A DNA stretch of 64,000 nt from NCBI RefSeq assembly GCF_000974445.1, contig NZ_BBOJ01000001.1, positions 558,001-622,000 of the forward strand, read 5' to 3'. The position numbers were made by a program, and so were the translations under genes. Of the stretch, positions 42,900 to 51,927 are shown piece by piece; position 1 is the stretch's first letter, and every line of letters begins with the position of its first letter. A model generated the notes under the pieces. That model was not told the DNA's origin. It made no database searches and saw only the letters and a list, made by a program, of their open reading frames with translations. Source of the DNA: Lentzea aerocolonigenes (GTDB taxonomy: Bacteria > Actinomycetota > Actinomycetes > Mycobacteriales > Pseudonocardiaceae).

Positions 42900-44108
42900 G
42901 TGGTGTCCTTTTCGGTGGCCGACATCTTCTCGGGTGCGGGCGGCATGAGCTTCGGCTTCCACGCCCACCGCGACTTCCGGGTCGTCGGTGCCGCCGACGC
43001 GCAGATCGGTAAGCCGTCGAGCCGTCTGGGCTCGTTGCGCTGCAACGACACCTACCGCGCGAACATCGGCGTCGACCCGTTGGAGGTCGACCTCTCGAAG
43101 GTGTCCCCATCCGCGCTGAGAGAGGTGTGGGGCCTCAAGCGCGGTGAGCTGGACGTCTTGCTGGCGTGCCCGCCGTGCTCGGGCTTCAGCCGGATCACCG
43201 CCCAGAACCACCTGCGCGACGACCCGCGCAACTCGCTGGTCGGCCGGATCGCGGTGTACGCGCAGGAGTTGCGGCCGAAGGTCGTGCTCGTCGAGAACGC
43301 CCGCGAGCTCGTCAAGGGCAAGCAGCGTCACCACTTCGACAGCCTCGCCGAGGAACTCACCCGAATCGGTTACTCCGTCGCCGGCGGCACGCACATGCTG
43401 TCCAAGTTCGGCCTGCCGCAGCTGCGCGAACGGACGTTGATGGTCGCGGTCGACGAGGGCCTGCCGCTGCTCACGCTGGACGACCTGTGGGAGGGCAGGG
43501 TCATCCGCCCGTCCGCCATCACGGTCCGGCGCGCGATCGGGAAGCTGCCCGTCGTGGCGGCCGGTGAGGCGCACCCGGAAGACCCCATTCACGTGTCGCC
43601 GACCTTTTCCCAGGACCGCAGTCTCGAACGAATGCGTGCAATTCCCGCGAACGGTGGTTCGTGGGCGGATCTGCTCCGGTCACCGGAGACCGCGGAGTTG
43701 TTGAATCCGGCACAACGCAAGATCGTCGAACAGCAGAACTGGGGTTCTCATCCGGACGTGTACGGCCGGATGTGGTGGGACGAACCCGCCCGCACCATCA
43801 AGCGCGAATGCGGCCACGTCGGCAACGGCCGTTATGCCCACCCCGTGCAGCACCGCCTCTGCACGGTGAGGGAGATGGCACTCCTCCAGGGCTTTCCGAA
43901 GCAGTTCCGCTTCGACGTCTCGATTCTCGGCAACGCGTACCGGCACGTCGGCGACGCCGTTCCGCCGCTCATCGCCTACCAGTTGGCGGGGCTGACCCGC
44001 TGGATTCTCACGGGTCGCAGGCCTGAACCGAGAGAGATGTGTCTGCGAGGCACTTCGCTGCGTCCGGGAGACATTCGGCCGGTCGAAGTTACCGAAATGG
44101 TGGCGTAG
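42900..44108 (+). CDS. C5-cytosine DNA methyltransferase (orphan)
   Basis: The 402-aa enzyme has the standard motif order: I DIFSGAGGMSFGF, IV ACPPCSGFSR (nucleophile Cys93), VI VLVENAREL, VIII LPQLRERTLMVAV, IX VREMALLQGFP and X GNAYRHVGDAVPP. The ~150 residues between VIII and IX form the target-recognition domain, which determines sequence specificity. It has no restriction endonuclease gene on either side (HEAT-like protein before, surface adhesin after), so it is probably a solitary methylase. The GTG start is weakly supported. The target site is unknown. Confidence 0.9.
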   Translation: MVSFSVADIFSGAGGMSFGFHAHRDFRVVGAADAQIGKPSSRLGSLRCNDTYRANIGVDPLEVDLSKVSPSALREVWGLKRGELDVLLACPPCSGFSRITAQNHLRDDPRNSLVGRIAVYAQELRPKVVLVENARELVKGKQRHHFDSLAEELTRIGYSVAGGTHMLSKFGLPQLRERTLMVAVDEGLPLLTLDDLWEGRVIRPSAITVRRAIGKLPVVAAGEAHPEDPIHVSPTFSQDRSLERMRAIPANGGSWADLLRSPETAELLNPAQRKIVEQQNWGSHPDVYGRMWWDEPARTIKRECGHVGNGRYAHPVQHRLCTVREMALLQGFPKQFRFDVSILGNAYRHVGDAVPPLIAYQLAGLTRWILTGRRPEPREMCLRGTSLRPGDIRPVEVTEMVA

Positions 44109-44418
44109 CCCTTGAACCGTTGCCGCTGCTCATCCGTAGCGGGACGCGTCACTCGATAACTGTTCGGCAACGAATCTAACGTCACCTGACAAATCGAATG
44201 CATCGCGGACCTATCCACTGTGGACACCGTGAGTAGCTTTTTGCTGGTCACGCATGGTTTGTTGTGCGCTCTATACCTCACCCCATCGTGTGTCACCCCA
44301 TCGGATAGTGTCCGCTCGCTTCCTGTCGGTTCAGTGTCGATCTTGACGTGCCGACCGTCCCGACGGGCGACTGACTTTCCCACCGCGTTCGGGCTAACTT
44401 CAGCGAGCAAGGAGACCC
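44109..44418 (+). promoter_or_regulatory. Intergenic region upstream of the thioester protein
   Basis: The 310-bp gap has no gene. TCACCCCATCG is repeated at 44278-44288 and 44293-44303. GCAAGGAGA provides a good RBS before the ATG at 44419. Confidence 0.5.
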
Positions 44419-45633
44419 ATGGCTTCCCGGTTGAGGATCGGCACCGCGCTGCTCGGCGCGACCGCCGCTCTGGCTTTCACGACCCTTCCGGCCCACGCTG
44501 ACGTCATCATCAAGCCGGACCGCGGTGGTCAGGAGAAGGGCCACGACGTGTGGCTCAAGAACGTCGGCAACGTGAGCGACCCGAACGAGCTCAAGCAGGG
44601 CACCGAGATCATCAAGCTCCGCATCGAGGACGACGAGAAGCGCTCGAACGTCCTCACCTACTGCGTCGAGCTGCCGACCCCGCTCGAGGACTCGGACGCG
44701 CTCAAGGAAGCCCCGTGGGGCACGCACCCGAACCCCAAGTCCAAGTTCCCGGCGAACGCGGGCAAGGTCCTCTGGATCCTGCAGAACTCGTACCCCGGCA
44801 AGACCATGGACGAGGTCAAGAAGGCGTTCGGCGACCAGTTCGACAAGAAGGAGACGATCGCCGCCACGCAGGCCGCGATCTGGCACTTCTCGGACGACGC
44901 TGAGATCGACCCCGACAAGACCAACAACTCCGACATCGTGAAGCTGTACGAGCGCCTGATCAAGGACGCCGTCGCGAACGAGATCAAGGACCAGCCGAAG
45001 CCGACGCTGGAGATCGCCCCGGCGTCCAAGTCCGGCGTGTCCGGCGAGAAGATCGGCCCGTTCACGGTCACCACGACCGCGTCCGAGGTCAAGCTGACCG
45101 GCAACCTCCCCGAGGGCGTCACCGTCACCGACGCCAAGGGCAACCCGCTCGCGGTGCAGAAGCAGGGTGAGCAGCTGGCCATCCAGGCCGCGGGCGAGAA
45201 GGTCTCCGAGTTCTTCGTGAACGTCCCGGAGAAGGCGCCGGCCGGCAGCGCCACGTTCAAGCTCTCGGCCGAGGCCGAGATCGCGATCGGCCGCCTGTTC
45301 GTCGCGCACAACCCGAAGCAGGAGGACAAGGCGCAGTCGCTCGTCGTCGCGCAGCCGCAGAAGGCCAAGGTCGAGAAGGAGGCCAAGGCCGACTGGAAGC
45401 TCGAGGTCAAGCCGTCCACGCCGTCCTCGAGCACCACGACGACGACCACGACCACCACCACGACGACCACCACCGCCACCACGCCGAACAACCCGGCTCC
45501 TGGTGGCAGCGGTGACGACAACCTCGCCTCGACCGGTGCCTCGATCCTGTGGCCGCTGCTCGGCGGTCTGGCGCTCGTCGGCGCCGGTGTCGGTGCGCTG
45601 TTCGTGGTTCGCCGCAAGAAGGCCGGCGCCTGA
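44419..45633 (+). CDS. Thioester-domain, sortase-anchored surface adhesin
   Basis: The 404-aa wall protein has a signal peptide (ending AHA). Its thioester domain has a Cys in LTYCVELP (Cys82) and a Gln in ATQAAIWHFSDD (Gln151), the residues that form an internal Cys-Gln thioester in Gram-positive adhesins and can couple covalently to host or surface amines. A beta-rich module (KIGPFTVTTTASEVKLTGNL) follows. Then come a 14-Thr run, LASTG, a membrane segment and RRKKAGA. LASTG is a class E sortase type signal. The ATG follows AAGGAGA. The Thr run probably spans the peptidoglycan. Confidence 0.9.
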   Translation: MASRLRIGTALLGATAALAFTTLPAHADVIIKPDRGGQEKGHDVWLKNVGNVSDPNELKQGTEIIKLRIEDDEKRSNVLTYCVELPTPLEDSDALKEAPWGTHPNPKSKFPANAGKVLWILQNSYPGKTMDEVKKAFGDQFDKKETIAATQAAIWHFSDDAEIDPDKTNNSDIVKLYERLIKDAVANEIKDQPKPTLEIAPASKSGVSGEKIGPFTVTTTASEVKLTGNLPEGVTVTDAKGNPLAVQKQGEQLAIQAAGEKVSEFFVNVPEKAPAGSATFKLSAEAEIAIGRLFVAHNPKQEDKAQSLVVAQPQKAKVEKEAKADWKLEVKPSTPSSSTTTTTTTTTTTTTTATTPNNPAPGGSGDDNLASTGASILWPLLGGLALVGAGVGALFVVRRKKAGA

Positions 45634-45657
45634 TCTGATCAGTCGCCCCCGCTGACG

Positions 45658-45693
45658 AACGCCCCCAGGACCCGCGCCGGTCCTGGGGGCGTT
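45658..45693 (+). terminator. Terminator after the thioester protein
   Basis: A 15-bp perfect stem (45658-45672 with 45679-45693) and CGCGCC loop, followed by TGCC, lies 24 bp after the stop. Confidence 0.8.
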
Positions 45694-45756
45694 TGCCGTC
45701 TTGCACGCGGGGCCCTCTCGTGCGCTCAGAGTGAACGAAAGCTCCCCGCGTGCACA

Positions 45757-47094
45757 TCAGCGGCGGCTGATGCCCGCCACGCTGATGTCGCCGTCGGCGA
45801 TCGCCACGTCTCGTTGCGAAGACGCGCCGGAGAAGATCGCGCGGGCGGGGTCGCGGAAGTTCTCCACGATCTCGACGCGCTGCACCGGCTTGGCCGTCGG
45901 GATGATGGCCTCCAAGTCCCACGTGCGACCGAACCGGACCAGGTAGGTGTTCACGTTCGGCTTGCCGTCCTCAGTGGCGTAGACGCGCCACGTGAACGGG
46001 TCGATCTTCTCCATCTCACGGGTGCGCAGTCCCCGTGCGACTTCCTTGGTCTCCCACGAACGACCGTTCCAGGTGGACAGGTAGTTGTGCAGCGGTCCCT
46101 TGTCGGCGTCGCCCGTGAACCACAGCAGGAACGGCTGGCCGAACGTCGTGCCCACGAGCTGGATGTAGTCGGGGGACTTCACGCCGTTGGGCAAGGTCAG
46201 CGGGGTCTCCGCGACCTTCAGGTGCTTCTCCTGGTCGGCGTCGTCGATCTGGGTGCCCAGATCCTTCCCGGCGGCCGAGTAGAAGTGCAGGTTCCGCGGG
46301 TCGAACCACGCGTAGTAGATGTTGCGGTGGTACCGGTCGTGCAGATGGCCTTCGGGGCCACCGCCCGCGAGCGTGTAGACGATCCGCACGCGGCCGTTGT
46401 CCTCCTGGCGCAGCTGACCGATGTAGATCTCGTTCATGTTGTCCGCGCGGGACGTCGAACCGATCGCGAACCGGTCTCCGGTCAGGTCCGTGGAGGTCTT
46501 CCACGTCTTGCCGTTGTCCTTCGACACCACGTAGAGCATCGGACGGGTGTCCGTGGGCGTCGTGTGGTCGAGGTCGCGGGTCGTCTCGCGGTAGAAGACG
46601 TAGATCGTGCCGTCGCGGGTGACGAACGGCATCGGGTACGTGGCCGCGTTCTTCGAGATCAGCGTCTCCTCCCACACGCCGTCAGCCGAGTTGGGCTGTG
46701 GCGAGCGGGACATGCGCAGCTCGACGTTGTGCATGCCGCGGAAGATCAGCAGGTGCCCGTCCCTGGCCTGGACCATGGTCGGGTAGTTGTGCGAGTCCGC
46801 GTCACCGTCCGCGACCCGGTTGGGCGCGGACCAGGTGGCCTTGCGGTGGTCGTACGTCTGGACGTAGCTGTCCTCGTACTGGCCGGCCCACGAGATGAAG
46901 GTCTTTCCGACTTCGCGGTCGTAGACCCCACCCGCGACCGGGCGCCGGTCACTGCGTGCCGCGACGTTCGTGGCGGTGGTCGTCACCGCGAACTTCGCCT
47001 TCCCCTGCGCGTCGGCCGTGGCGTGGGCCGAGGGGACTGCGACGAGCGGCAACAGCAGTACAGCGGACATAACTCCACGCAGGAGCCGTGTCAT
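45757..47094 (-). CDS. Secreted BNR_4-family protein
   Basis: The 445-aa exported protein has a signal peptide (VMSAVLLLPLVAVPSAHATA). It then shows a beta-propeller pattern with DSHNYPTMVQARDGHLLIFR and HNVELRMSRSP, VVSKDNGKTWKTSTDLTG with an Asp-box-like SxDxGxTW motif, and FYSAAGKDLG. This fits BNR_4 proteins, which include polysaccharide lyases and uncharacterised glycan-binding proteins. The catalytic residues cannot be assigned. The ATG at 47094 follows AGGAGG; a longer in-frame extension to 47364 is not native. Confidence 0.8.
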   Translation of the reverse strand: MTRLLRGVMSAVLLLPLVAVPSAHATADAQGKAKFAVTTTATNVAARSDRRPVAGGVYDREVGKTFISWAGQYEDSYVQTYDHRKATWSAPNRVADGDADSHNYPTMVQARDGHLLIFRGMHNVELRMSRSPQPNSADGVWEETLISKNAATYPMPFVTRDGTIYVFYRETTRDLDHTTPTDTRPMLYVVSKDNGKTWKTSTDLTGDRFAIGSTSRADNMNEIYIGQLRQEDNGRVRIVYTLAGGGPEGHLHDRYHRNIYYAWFDPRNLHFYSAAGKDLGTQIDDADQEKHLKVAETPLTLPNGVKSPDYIQLVGTTFGQPFLLWFTGDADKGPLHNYLSTWNGRSWETKEVARGLRTREMEKIDPFTWRVYATEDGKPNVNTYLVRFGRTWDLEAIIPTAKPVQRVEIVENFRDPARAIFSGASSQRDVAIADGDISVAGISRR

Positions 47095-47260
47095 GTGGCG
47101 TGTCCTCCTGGTTCTGGCCGCGACGGCGGCCGACCAGGCGGCGGCACGGGTCATCCTCGTTTCACAGAGCCGACTTGTCCAGGCGCGGTTAGCGTGATCG
47201 CGGGCTATCAACACGCGGGGCCTACTCGGGTACCCTGCGTCAGGAGCGGAGGAGCGCCAC

Positions 47261-47431
47261 ATGAACTTCGACGAGATCAAGAACAAGGCCATGGACCTGG
47301 CCGAGGAGCACCACGAGCAGGTCGACAAGGGCGTGGACGCCGCGGCTGATTTCGTCGCAGGCAAGTTCGGTCACGAAGAGCAGGTCGACTCGGTTGCCGA
47401 GAAGATCAAGGACATCCTTCCAGGTGGATGA
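47261..47431 (+). CDS. Antitoxin-like small protein (Rv0909 type)
   Basis: The 56-aa product starts NFDEIKNKAMDLAEEHHEQV and has the conserved DKGVDAAADFVAGKFGHEEQ followed by a final DILPGG. It resembles the Rv0909-like antitoxin annotation of actinobacteria. The partner toxin is not adjacent; the next gene is a lipid-binding-like protein, so the antitoxin role is uncertain. GGAGG precedes the ATG. Confidence 0.75.
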   Translation: MNFDEIKNKAMDLAEEHHEQVDKGVDAAADFVAGKFGHEEQVDSVAEKIKDILPGG

Positions 47432-47460
47432 GTGAACTCCTTCAACGCCACTGACGCAGG

Positions 47461-47495
47461 GCGGGTCACCTCGAACGGGGAGACCCGCTCTCCTT
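47461..47495 (+). terminator. Terminator between the antitoxin and glycolipid-binding genes
   Basis: GCGGGTC pairs with GACCCGC (47482-47488) over a 14-base loop, followed by TCTCCTTCT. Confidence 0.5.
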
Positions 47496-47512
47496 CTGCC
47501 CGCAGGCCAGAG

Positions 47513-48073
47513 ATGATCACCTGGCAGGGCCTCCACGAGCCGCGCCTGGAGCAGGTCCGCCTGCTCCTGTCGAGCGACCAGCGCCTGCGCGCGTCCGGCC
47601 GGATGGTCGCCGCCGGGCCCGACGAGCAGTTCAACGCCTCGTTCGAGGTGTCCGTCGACGAGAGCGGCCAGGTCAACCGCCTGCTGCTCCGCACGGCCAC
47701 GGTCCTCGAAGAGCGCCAGTGCTCCCTGTCGAGGACCGAGGACGGCGCCTGGCTCGTCGACCACGGCCAGGGCGCCAAGCGCGAGACGTTCAACGGTGCG
47801 CTGGACGTCGACGTGCAGTTCGCGGTGTTGTTCAACACCATCCCGATCAGGCGCCTGGGGCTGCACCGCGAGGAGGGCGAGTTCACGCTCCCCGTCGTGT
47901 GGGTGTCGCTGCCCGAGCTGACGGTGAAGGCCGTGACCCACACGTACAAGACGGTGTCCGTCGCGGACGACGTCTCGGTGGTGCGGTTCAAGAGCGCCGG
48001 GTTCGAGCAGAGCATCAAGGTCGACGCCAACGGCCTGGTGGTCGACTACCCGTTGATCTCGAAGCGGATTTAG
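47513..48073 (+). CDS. Putative glycolipid-binding family protein
   Basis: The 186-aa protein matches the putative glycolipid-binding family (PF06475): ITWQGLHEPRLEQVRLLLSS, an SFEVSVDESGQV strand and the central DGAWLVDHGQG, with FNTIPIRRLGL near the middle and the final VVDYPLISKRI. The role of the family is not defined. The ATG at 47513 is chosen because the longer GTG at 47432 would begin inside the hairpin. A weak RBS precedes it. No signal peptide is seen, so it is cytosolic. Confidence 0.78.
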   Translation: MITWQGLHEPRLEQVRLLLSSDQRLRASGRMVAAGPDEQFNASFEVSVDESGQVNRLLLRTATVLEERQCSLSRTEDGAWLVDHGQGAKRETFNGALDVDVQFAVLFNTIPIRRLGLHREEGEFTLPVVWVSLPELTVKAVTHTYKTVSVADDVSVVRFKSAGFEQSIKVDANGLVVDYPLISKRI

Positions 48074-48156
48074 AAGCCTTCCAAGAAGTACTTCCTTCGT
48101 GGCGAGTCGTGTCCAAACGATGGAAGCCGGTGGGGTTCGCCTTCTAGCGTCCGACC

Positions 48157-48990
48157 ATGCCGAAACGATTCTCGAGCGTGGTGGGGCGCTCGTTCGGTGA
48201 TGGCGTGCGCGAAGCCATCCAGTCAGCCGGTCTGACGCAGCGCAAGGCCGCCGAACTGCTCGACTGGGAAGAGGCCAAGGTCTCGGACCTGGTCAAGGGC
48301 AAGGGCGGGGTCACCGAGGTCGAGTTGGCGATGCTGCTCGGCCTCTGCGGCACCAAGCCGGACGAGGCGCGGCGACTGTTTGCGCTGTTCAAAGAGTCAC
48401 GTGAGAAGGGCTACCTCGAATTTGCCGAGGATGGCCTGTTGAGTCCGCAGCCCACGTTGATGGAGCAGGAGCGGCACGCCAACAAGATCTTCGTGTGGTC
48501 GCTGAACCTCATTCCTGGCCTGCTTCAGATCGACGCCTACATACGTGTCGTGTGCGAGACGTCTGTCCTGGGCAGCGACCCGCTGGCCATCGAGACGGCG
48601 ATCAAGACGAAACTCGCGCGGCAGGCCATCTTCCACCGCAGTCGAGAGTTCGTCTTCTTCATCCACGAACACGCCCTCCGGCTGCCGGTCGGCGGTCCAG
48701 AAGTGATGAAGGCACAACTGCTCCACCTCCTGACGATGATGGTGCGGCCGTACATCAGGATCCGCATCCTGCCCATCGAGGTCGGGGCGCATGCTGGAGT
48801 GGCCGGCTCCTTCACACGGCTGCAGTACGAGAAGTTCGAGCCAGTGATCTTCGTCGAGGGCGGCAGAACAGGCCTCTTCCTCGAAGACAAGGACAGCTTG
48901 ACCTACTACGGCAACGTGGTGGAACGGCTCGATCAGTTGGCCTTGGATGAGGTTCAATCTAAGGAGCTGATCACCAGCATGGTGTCTTGA
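48157..48990 (+). CDS. XRE-family regulator with DUF5753 domain
   Basis: The 277-aa DNA-binding regulator resembles the one at 5232. HTH: FGDGVREAIQSAGLTQRKAA and ELLDWEEAKVSDLVKGKGGV. DUF5753: VWSLNLIPGLLQIDAYIRVV and LARQAIFHRSREFVFFIHEH, ending in YGNVVERLDQLALDEVQSKE. The start ATG lacks a strong RBS. The DUF397 gene at 49004 follows after 13 bp; the two form a typical chromosomal regulator pair. Confidence 0.88.
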   Translation: MPKRFSSVVGRSFGDGVREAIQSAGLTQRKAAELLDWEEAKVSDLVKGKGGVTEVELAMLLGLCGTKPDEARRLFALFKESREKGYLEFAEDGLLSPQPTLMEQERHANKIFVWSLNLIPGLLQIDAYIRVVCETSVLGSDPLAIETAIKTKLARQAIFHRSREFVFFIHEHALRLPVGGPEVMKAQLLHLLTMMVRPYIRIRILPIEVGAHAGVAGSFTRLQYEKFEPVIFVEGGRTGLFLEDKDSLTYYGNVVERLDQLALDEVQSKELITSMVS

Positions 48991-49003
48991 GGAGGCGCTT
49001 GGC

Positions 49004-49198
49004 ATGTCGAGGTGGCGGAAGAGCAGCTACAGCGCGGACCAGCAGGACTGCGTTGAGGTCGGTTGCGGCATCGGCATCCGGGACAGCAAGGCGCCGACCA
49101 CGCACCTGCCCCTCTCGGACAAGGCGTGGTCGGCGTTCCTCAGCTACATCATCTCGCCCAGCACCTCCGGGTCGATGAGGATCGGCGCGGGCCGGTAA
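49004..49198 (+). CDS. DUF397 protein
   Basis: The 64-aa partner of the preceding XRE regulator begins SRWRKSSYSADQQDCVEVGC and has IGIRDSKAPTTHLPLSDKAW. These are the DUF397 hallmarks. Its C-terminal ~18 residues (SPSTSGSMRIGAGR) are encoded opposite the end of the S9 peptidase gene (55-bp overlap). GGAGG sits upstream of the ATG. Confidence 0.85.
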   Translation: MSRWRKSSYSADQQDCVEVGCGIGIRDSKAPTTHLPLSDKAWSAFLSYIISPSTSGSMRIGAGR

Positions 49199-51252
49199 GC
49201 CGGCGGCTCGACGCCCATCAGCTCTCGGACCAGGAAGTCCCAGCAGCGCGTCCGCACGTACGCGATCCGGTCGAGGTACAGGTGCTCGGCGCCCGGCACG
49301 ATCAGCAGTTCGAAGTCCTTGCCCGCCGTGATCAACGCGTCGGCCAGCCGCAGCGTGTGGTCCGGGTGGGCCGTGTCGTCCAGCTCGCCGTGGACCAGCA
49401 ACAGCTTGCCTTCCAACCGGTCCGCGAGCTCCGTGTTCGAGGCGCGCAGCCAGGCGTCGGGGTTGTCGGCGCCGTCGCACGACTCCGCCCAGCCCAGTCC
49501 GATCGTCCGGGCGTCGTGCGAGCCGGACAGTGCGACACCGGCGCGGTACGTCTCCGGGAAGGCCAGCATCGCCCGTCCCGCCGCGAAACCACCGCCGGAG
49601 TGGCCCATCACGCCCACGCGTGACAGGTCCATCCACGGGCGGGTGGCCGCGAGCTGGTGCAGGGCCGCGACGTGGTCCTCCAGGCTGCCGGCGTCGGCGA
49701 GGTTGCCGTACGACACGTCGAGGAAGGCCTTGCTGCGGCCGGGGGTGCCGCGGCCGTCGAGGGCGACCACGACGAAACCGACTGCTGCCAACGGTTCGGC
49801 GTCCAGGCCCATGCCGCCGGGGTCGAAGCACGGGTCGACCCTGGTGACCTGCGGGCCGGGATACACGCTGTCCACCACCGCGTAGTTGGCCGACGGGTCG
49901 AACCCGCGCGGCTTGTACAGCACGCCGTAGATGTCCGTCTCGCCGTCGGCCGCCTTGACGCAGAAGCGTTCCGGCGCGGTCCAACCGGTCTCCAGCAGCC
50001 GCGTGATGTCGGCGCTCTCCAACGAGACCAGCACCTCACCAGTCCAGGAACGCACCGTCGTCACCGGTGGAATGTCCACAGTGGACGCCGAGTCGACGAA
50101 GTACTGCTTGTTCTCCGACACGGTGACGACGTGGTCCAGCGCGTCGTCGGTGACGCGAGCGAAACCGGTGCCGTCCAAGGAAACGCGGCAGACCGAGCGG
50201 CGGTACGGGTCCTCGGGGACGAGTCCCGACGCCATGAAGTACACGACGCCGTCCGAGGCGTGCAGGATCTCGCGCACCAGGTACTGGCCCGACGTGACCT
50301 GGCCGAGCAACGAACCGGTGTGCAGGTCGTAGCGGTAGAGGTGGCCCCAGCCGTCGCGCTGCGAGAACCACAGCACCTCGTCGTCGAGCATCTTCACGAT
50401 CGGCGGGCCGTACATGAACTGGTTGGGGCCCACGCGGTTGGTGCCGGTCTCGCTCACCACGACCCTGACTTCGCCGGTCGCCGCGTCCATCCGGTTCAGG
50501 GTGAGGCTGTGCTGGTCACGCGGGCGGCTGAGGAAGTAGACGGCTGAGCTGTCGGAGGACCACCACGCCCAGCCGGCCGTGATCGGCGAGAACTCCGGCA
50601 TGAGCAGCGGTTCGGCCTGAGCGCGGACCATCGTTCCCGCGGAGACGTCGAACACGACCAGTTCGGCCAGCGGCACGTGCTCGTCGCCGGGGTAGGCGTA
50701 GCGCTGGGTGTGCACGCGCGGGGCGCTGCCGTCGGCTGGCCTCGACTCCAGCAGGTGCGTCTGACGGACGTTGCGCTGGTCGGTGCGGTGGGCCAGCACC
50801 TTCGTCGAGTCGGGCGACCAGGCCAGTGCGGGAGGCAGGTGCGGCAGGCCGAACTTCCGCATCAGCGTGCTGTAGCTCATGGCGTCCGGGCCGTAGCCGT
50901 AGCCGTGGCCCTCCACGCCGTCGGTGGTCAGCGCCCACTCGCGTTCGCCGGAACGTGCCCACAGGTCCTCGCCCCGGCGGGACACCGCGACCTTGCCGTC
51001 GGGGGAGGTCACCTCCAGCGGGTTGCCGGGGGTGGGCAGGAACGGGGTGGGGTCGAAGCCCGGTTCACGGGTGCCTGCGGCCGGGTCGACGAGCACGAAC
51101 TGGCGGTCGGCGCCGTCGCGGACCTGGTACCAGAAGCGGGTGCCAGCGTCGATCCACTGTGGACGGACCTTGTCTCCGACGACGAGCTCGCCGGGGCTGG
51201 CGGAGCGGCGGAGCAGTTTCTCCGCGGCCTGGTAGTTCTCGGTGGTGCTCAA
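49144..51252 (-). CDS. S9-family prolyl oligopeptidase / dipeptidyl peptidase IV-like
   Basis: The 702-aa serine peptidase has an N-terminal beta-propeller (DPP IV N-like, about 1-440; FWYQVRDGADRQFVLVDPAA, ALTTDGVEGHGYG) and a C-terminal alpha/beta hydrolase domain with GVMGHSGGGFAAG (nucleophile Ser), HGELDDTAHPDH (Asp) and PGAEHLYLD (His). No signal peptide is seen. The family removes dipeptides from peptides, often with Pro at position 2. It ends in a 55-bp antisense overlap with the DUF397 gene. The length is normal. Confidence 0.92.
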   Translation of the reverse strand: MSTTENYQAAEKLLRRSASPGELVVGDKVRPQWIDAGTRFWYQVRDGADRQFVLVDPAAGTREPGFDPTPFLPTPGNPLEVTSPDGKVAVSRRGEDLWARSGEREWALTTDGVEGHGYGYGPDAMSYSTLMRKFGLPHLPPALAWSPDSTKVLAHRTDQRNVRQTHLLESRPADGSAPRVHTQRYAYPGDEHVPLAELVVFDVSAGTMVRAQAEPLLMPEFSPITAGWAWWSSDSSAVYFLSRPRDQHSLTLNRMDAATGEVRVVVSETGTNRVGPNQFMYGPPIVKMLDDEVLWFSQRDGWGHLYRYDLHTGSLLGQVTSGQYLVREILHASDGVVYFMASGLVPEDPYRRSVCRVSLDGTGFARVTDDALDHVVTVSENKQYFVDSASTVDIPPVTTVRSWTGEVLVSLESADITRLLETGWTAPERFCVKAADGETDIYGVLYKPRGFDPSANYAVVDSVYPGPQVTRVDPCFDPGGMGLDAEPLAAVGFVVVALDGRGTPGRSKAFLDVSYGNLADAGSLEDHVAALHQLAATRPWMDLSRVGVMGHSGGGFAAGRAMLAFPETYRAGVALSGSHDARTIGLGWAESCDGADNPDAWLRASNTELADRLEGKLLLVHGELDDTAHPDHTLRLADALITAGKDFELLIVPGAEHLYLDRIAYVRTRCWDFLVRELMGVEPPAYRPAPILIDPEVLGEMM

Positions 51253-51278
51253 CGGTTTCTCCCCAGTGGTCGAAGTGG

Positions 51279-51884
51279 TCAGAGGCTGCGGGCGGTGATG
51301 TCGCCGTAGGCCGTGGTGGCGTGGATGGTCACGTCGGTGGTGCCGTTGTTCTTGAGCGAGTTGTGGATCCGGCCGTAGGAGGTGCCGGCGTCCATCGAGG
51401 CGGACAGGCCGGCGGCGACGCCGACGGTGATGTCGCCCTTCTGCGTGCTGATCTCCGCGGATCCGTTGAGGCGGCCGATCGTGACGTCACCGGCCTGCGT
51501 GGTCAGCGAGACGCGACCGGCCTCGTCGAGCTTGACGTCGCTCTGCGCTGCCTCGAACGCGATGTCGCCGAGCCTGCCGACGCCGCGGAACTCCGCGCTG
51601 GCGGCCTTGGCCTCGACGCGGGAACCCGCGGGCAGCTGGACGGTGATCTCCACGGACCCGGACGGGCCGAGGACCTTGCCGCCGGGGTCACCGTTGATCC
51701 GCAGGACGCCGTCGGCGAACTCGACCGACGTCTTCTCCGCGGCCTTCACGTCGCGGCTCTTGCCGGCGTCCGAGGGGCGCACCTCGACGGTGGTGTCCTC
51801 GCGGTCGGCGGCGATGAACTGGACGCGGCCGGCGGGGATGTCGAGGACGGTGGTGATCGGGGCGGTGGTGGTGAAGTTCTGCAT
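51279..51884 (-). CDS. DUF4097-family beta-helix-like protein
   Basis: The 201-aa product has the DUF4097/DUF2154 repeat pattern of short beta strands: TTVLDIPAGRVQFIAADRED, the SVEITVQLPAGSRVEAKAAS strand, then AEISTQKGDITVGVAAGLS and TTAYGDITARSL at the end. No signal peptide is seen. Its role is unknown, but such proteins are often controlled by an adjacent HTH regulator, here the divergent gene at 52083. A 198-bp region with repeated operator-like sites separates the two. Confidence 0.8.
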   Translation of the reverse strand: MQNFTTTAPITTVLDIPAGRVQFIAADREDTTVEVRPSDAGKSRDVKAAEKTSVEFADGVLRINGDPGGKVLGPSGSVEITVQLPAGSRVEAKAASAEFRGVGRLGDIAFEAAQSDVKLDEAGRVSLTTQAGDVTIGRLNGSAEISTQKGDITVGVAAGLSASMDAGTSYGRIHNSLKNNGTTDVTIHATTAYGDITARSL

Positions 51885-51927
51885 CTCTGGCTCCTGTGGC
51901 TCGTTGTTTCTGATGATGGAAAAGCTA

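Noticed and set aside
47261..48073. A toxin-antitoxin pair made of the 56-aa antitoxin-like protein and the next gene
   Set aside because: The next gene is a glycolipid-binding-type protein, not a known toxin, and a hairpin separates the two.
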